From positions 1 to 14,215 of the forward strand of contig CAZVXI010000072.1 in NCBI GenBank assembly GCA_964631295.1: a stretch of DNA of 14,215 nucleotides. Reading direction: 5' to 3'. Source of the stretch: CAZVXI01 sp964631295 (GTDB lineage Bacteria; Planctomycetota; Phycisphaerae; Phycisphaerales; SM1A02). The position numbers and the translations under genes are program-made. Positions 12,472 to 14,215 of this stretch are shown in pieces. A model generated the notes under the pieces. The model had not been told where the DNA came from and ran no database searches. It saw only the letters and a list, made by a program, of their open reading frames with translations. Every line of letters starts with the position of its first letter. Position 1 is the stretch's first letter.

Positions 12472-14202
12472 ATGCGCCGGACCTCACCTGCACAGTGGAT
12501 CATCTTCCTCGGCCTGCTGGTCATCCTGGCAGTGTTCCTGTTGTATCCCATCTGGCTGACCGTTTCCGGCGGGTTCGAGGCCGTCTCGGGCGAGGGCTTC
12601 ACGCTCTACCACGTGCTCGATGTCTTCCGCAGTGCTGCCCTGCGCGAGGGGCTCATCAACGCTCTGATGATCGCCATCTGCACCACCGCGCTGTCGATGG
12701 TCCTTGCCCTGCCGCTGGCAGTGCTGACAGCCAAGCACGACTTCCCGGGCAAACGCATCTTCGGCGCGCTCGTGCTCATCCCGCTCATCCTCCCGCCGTT
12801 CGTCGGAGCGATCGGCCTCGCCCACCTGCTCGGCCGCACCGGCTCGGTCAACACGATCCTGATCAACCTCGGCCTGATCGATCAGGGCATCGACTTCCTC
12901 GGCACCGGCGGCTTCTGGGCGGTCGTGCTCATCGAGGCCCTGCACCTCTACCCAATCCTCTACCTCAACGCGACCGCTGCACTCGCCAACCTCGATCCCG
13001 CACTCGAAGAGGCCGCGGAGAACCTCGGCGCCAGCCGCACCCGCCGGTTCTTCACCGTCATCCTCCCGCTCATCCGCCCGGGCCTCTTCGCAGGCGCAAC
13101 GATCGTCTTCATCTGGTCGTTCACGGAACTCGGCACGCCATTGATGTTCGATTACCAGGTCGTCACGCCCGTACAGGTGTTCAACGGCATCAAGGAGATG
13201 GCCGCCTCCAAACAACCCTACGCGCTCACCGCTGTCATGCTGCTGACGGCTGTCATGATGTACATCCTCGGCAAGCTCGTGTTCGGCGGCAAGGCATACG
13301 CGATGTACTCCAAGGCCTCGCGCGCGAGTAGCACGACAAAGCTGGCCGGCCTCAAGGGCATCATCGCATCCGCAGCATTCGCAGGGGTGATTCTGCTCGC
13401 CATCCTCCCGCACCTCGGCGTCGTACTCACAAGCGTCTCCACCGAGGCCGGCTGGTATCAGTCCATCCTGCCAACCCAGTTCACCGGCGACCACTACGAA
13501 GCAGCGCTCAGCCATCCGCTTGCGATGGATTCCATCCGCAACTCACTGTTCTACGCATCCATGGCGGTCATCATCGACATCCTTCTGGGCATCCTCATCG
13601 GCTACATCATCGTCCGCACCGCGCTGCCCGGCAGGGGCCTGCTCGATTCACTGGCAATGCTCCCGCTCGCTGTCCCCGGGCTGGTGATGGCGTTCGGCTA
13701 CGTCGCAATGACACTCCGCTGGCCGTTCCGCGAAGGAGACCCGCTCGCCGGCTGGGTCGATGTCATCGGCGCTGACCCCAACCCCGTGCTGCTGCTGATC
13801 ATCGCCTATGCGATCCGCCGGCTGCCCTATGTCGTGCGCGCCACCGTCGCAGGGCTCGAACAGACATCAGGCGAACTCGAAGAAGCCGCGATGAACCTCG
13901 GCGCCACGCGCACCTATGCAGTGCGCACCATCATCGTGCCGCTGATCATGGCGAACCTCATCGCGGGCGGGCTGCTGGCGTTCAGCTTTGCGATGCTGGA
14001 AGTCTCCGATTCACTCATCCTCGCCCAGCGCGAAGCACACTATCCGATCACCAAAGCGATCTACACACTGTTCTACCGCCTCGGCGACGGGCAATACATC
14101 GCCTCCGCCATGGGCGTCTGGGGCATGGCCCTGCTCGCCATCACACTCGTGGGCGCCTCGGTCATGATGGGCAAGAAGATGGGCGCGATCTTCAGAGTGT
14201 GA
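12472..14202 (+). CDS. ABC transporter permease with two fused permease domains (ferric-iron type)
   Basis: This 576-residue inner-membrane protein carries two tandem binding-protein-dependent transport permease domains of the kind found in FbpB/AfuB iron(III) and related spermidine, thiamine or phosphonate importers. About 12 helices are visible. Each half has the cytoplasmic EAA loop that docks on the ATPase: EEAAENLGASRTRRFFTVI (about 182-200) and EEAAMNLGATRTYAVRTII (about 472-490). The first helix is IIFLGLLVILAVFLLYPIW.

ATG 12472 is chosen because an upstream in-frame extension to 12283 is antisense to nuoD's start and lacks membrane character. The gene has a marked preference for C at third codon positions, more than its neighbours. 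The ATPase and solute-binding genes are not in the window, although a further gene may begin at its stop. Substrate is inferred from architecture only. Confidence 0.9.
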   Translation: MRRTSPAQWIIFLGLLVILAVFLLYPIWLTVSGGFEAVSGEGFTLYHVLDVFRSAALREGLINALMIAICTTALSMVLALPLAVLTAKHDFPGKRIFGALVLIPLILPPFVGAIGLAHLLGRTGSVNTILINLGLIDQGIDFLGTGGFWAVVLIEALHLYPILYLNATAALANLDPALEEAAENLGASRTRRFFTVILPLIRPGLFAGATIVFIWSFTELGTPLMFDYQVVTPVQVFNGIKEMAASKQPYALTAVMLLTAVMMYILGKLVFGGKAYAMYSKASRASSTTKLAGLKGIIASAAFAGVILLAILPHLGVVLTSVSTEAGWYQSILPTQFTGDHYEAALSHPLAMDSIRNSLFYASMAVIIDILLGILIGYIIVRTALPGRGLLDSLAMLPLAVPGLVMAFGYVAMTLRWPFREGDPLAGWVDVIGADPNPVLLLIIAYAIRRLPYVVRATVAGLEQTSGELEEAAMNLGATRTYAVRTIIVPLIMANLIAGGLLAFSFAMLEVSDSLILAQREAHYPITKAIYTLFYRLGDGQYIASAMGVWGMALLAITLVGASVMMGKKMGAIFRV

Positions 14203-14215
14203 GTAGACACGCGAG
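14199..14215 (+). CDS. possible start of the next gene of the transporter operon (cut by the window)
   Basis: The permease stop sits in GTGA, and the overlapping GTG opens a frame (GTG AGT AGA CAC GCG) that leaves the window. Three other junctions here use the same 4-base overlap, so this may be the start of a partner gene, for example the ATPase. Five codons are far too few to prove it. Confidence 0.25.

Noticed and set aside
12484..13515. Long minus-strand ORF (343 codons) opposite the permease
   Set aside because: It is an antisense shadow of a GC-rich, C-ending gene: the translation is an implausible Glu/Asp/Arg-rich string without domains, while the plus strand encodes a clear two-domain permease.

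Overview
The window looks like ordinary chromosome from a GC-rich bacterium, most likely a planctomycete of the Phycisphaerae type. The main clue is a pair of membrane proteins whose N-terminal zinc ribbons carry the CxxC-x-YNL(R/H)G(L/I)P...CPECG signature that I associate with planctomycetes. NuoD (GPQHPATHTT) and the N-terminal form of NuoE agree with that. The lineage is inferred, as no rRNA is present. TGA is the stop codon for 11 of the 13 full-length genes.

Layout. Positions 1-71 (minus) hold a tRNA-Ile(GAU) cut by the window edge, with a near-consensus sigma70 promoter behind it. A metallo-beta-lactamase-fold hydrolase (182-1144, minus) and an N4-(beta-N-acetylglucosaminyl)-L-asparaginase (1217-2191, plus) diverge from a 72-bp gap.

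Positions 2414-5678 (plus) are a tight, unfamiliar four-gene cluster. It encodes (1) a secreted or membrane-anchored protein of unknown function, (2) a small exported Cys-rich protein whose frame is broken by one TGA, (3) a MauE/DoxX-like four-helix membrane protein with a CSCFG motif, and (4) an exported helical protein with repeated Spy/CpxP-like segments. Genes 1-2 share GTGA and genes 3-4 share ATGA. This is the most interesting part of the window. The first two genes each carry a possible recoding or decay signal: a T7G6 slippery run in the signal-peptide region, and an in-frame TGA. I infer an envelope redox or folding unit, in which the membrane protein services a disulfide-rich small protein.

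Positions 5806-9973 (plus) hold purQ, two related zinc-ribbon/six-helix membrane proteins and a Gfo/Idh/MocA oxidoreductase; two of the three junctions are ATGA overlaps. In the convergent direction lie a small basic protein (10070-10309), nuoE (10404-10931) and nuoD (10995-12284) of respiratory complex I. From 12472 (plus) runs a double-domain ABC-transporter permease of the ferric-iron type, with a possible next gene starting at its stop codon.

Several genes (purQ, the small basic gene, the permease, perhaps the second zinc-ribbon gene) have a -10-like hexamer 6-8 bases before ATG and no clear Shine-Dalgarno sequence, which suggests leaderless mRNAs. No CRISPR array, insertion sequence, phage gene or rRNA was seen.
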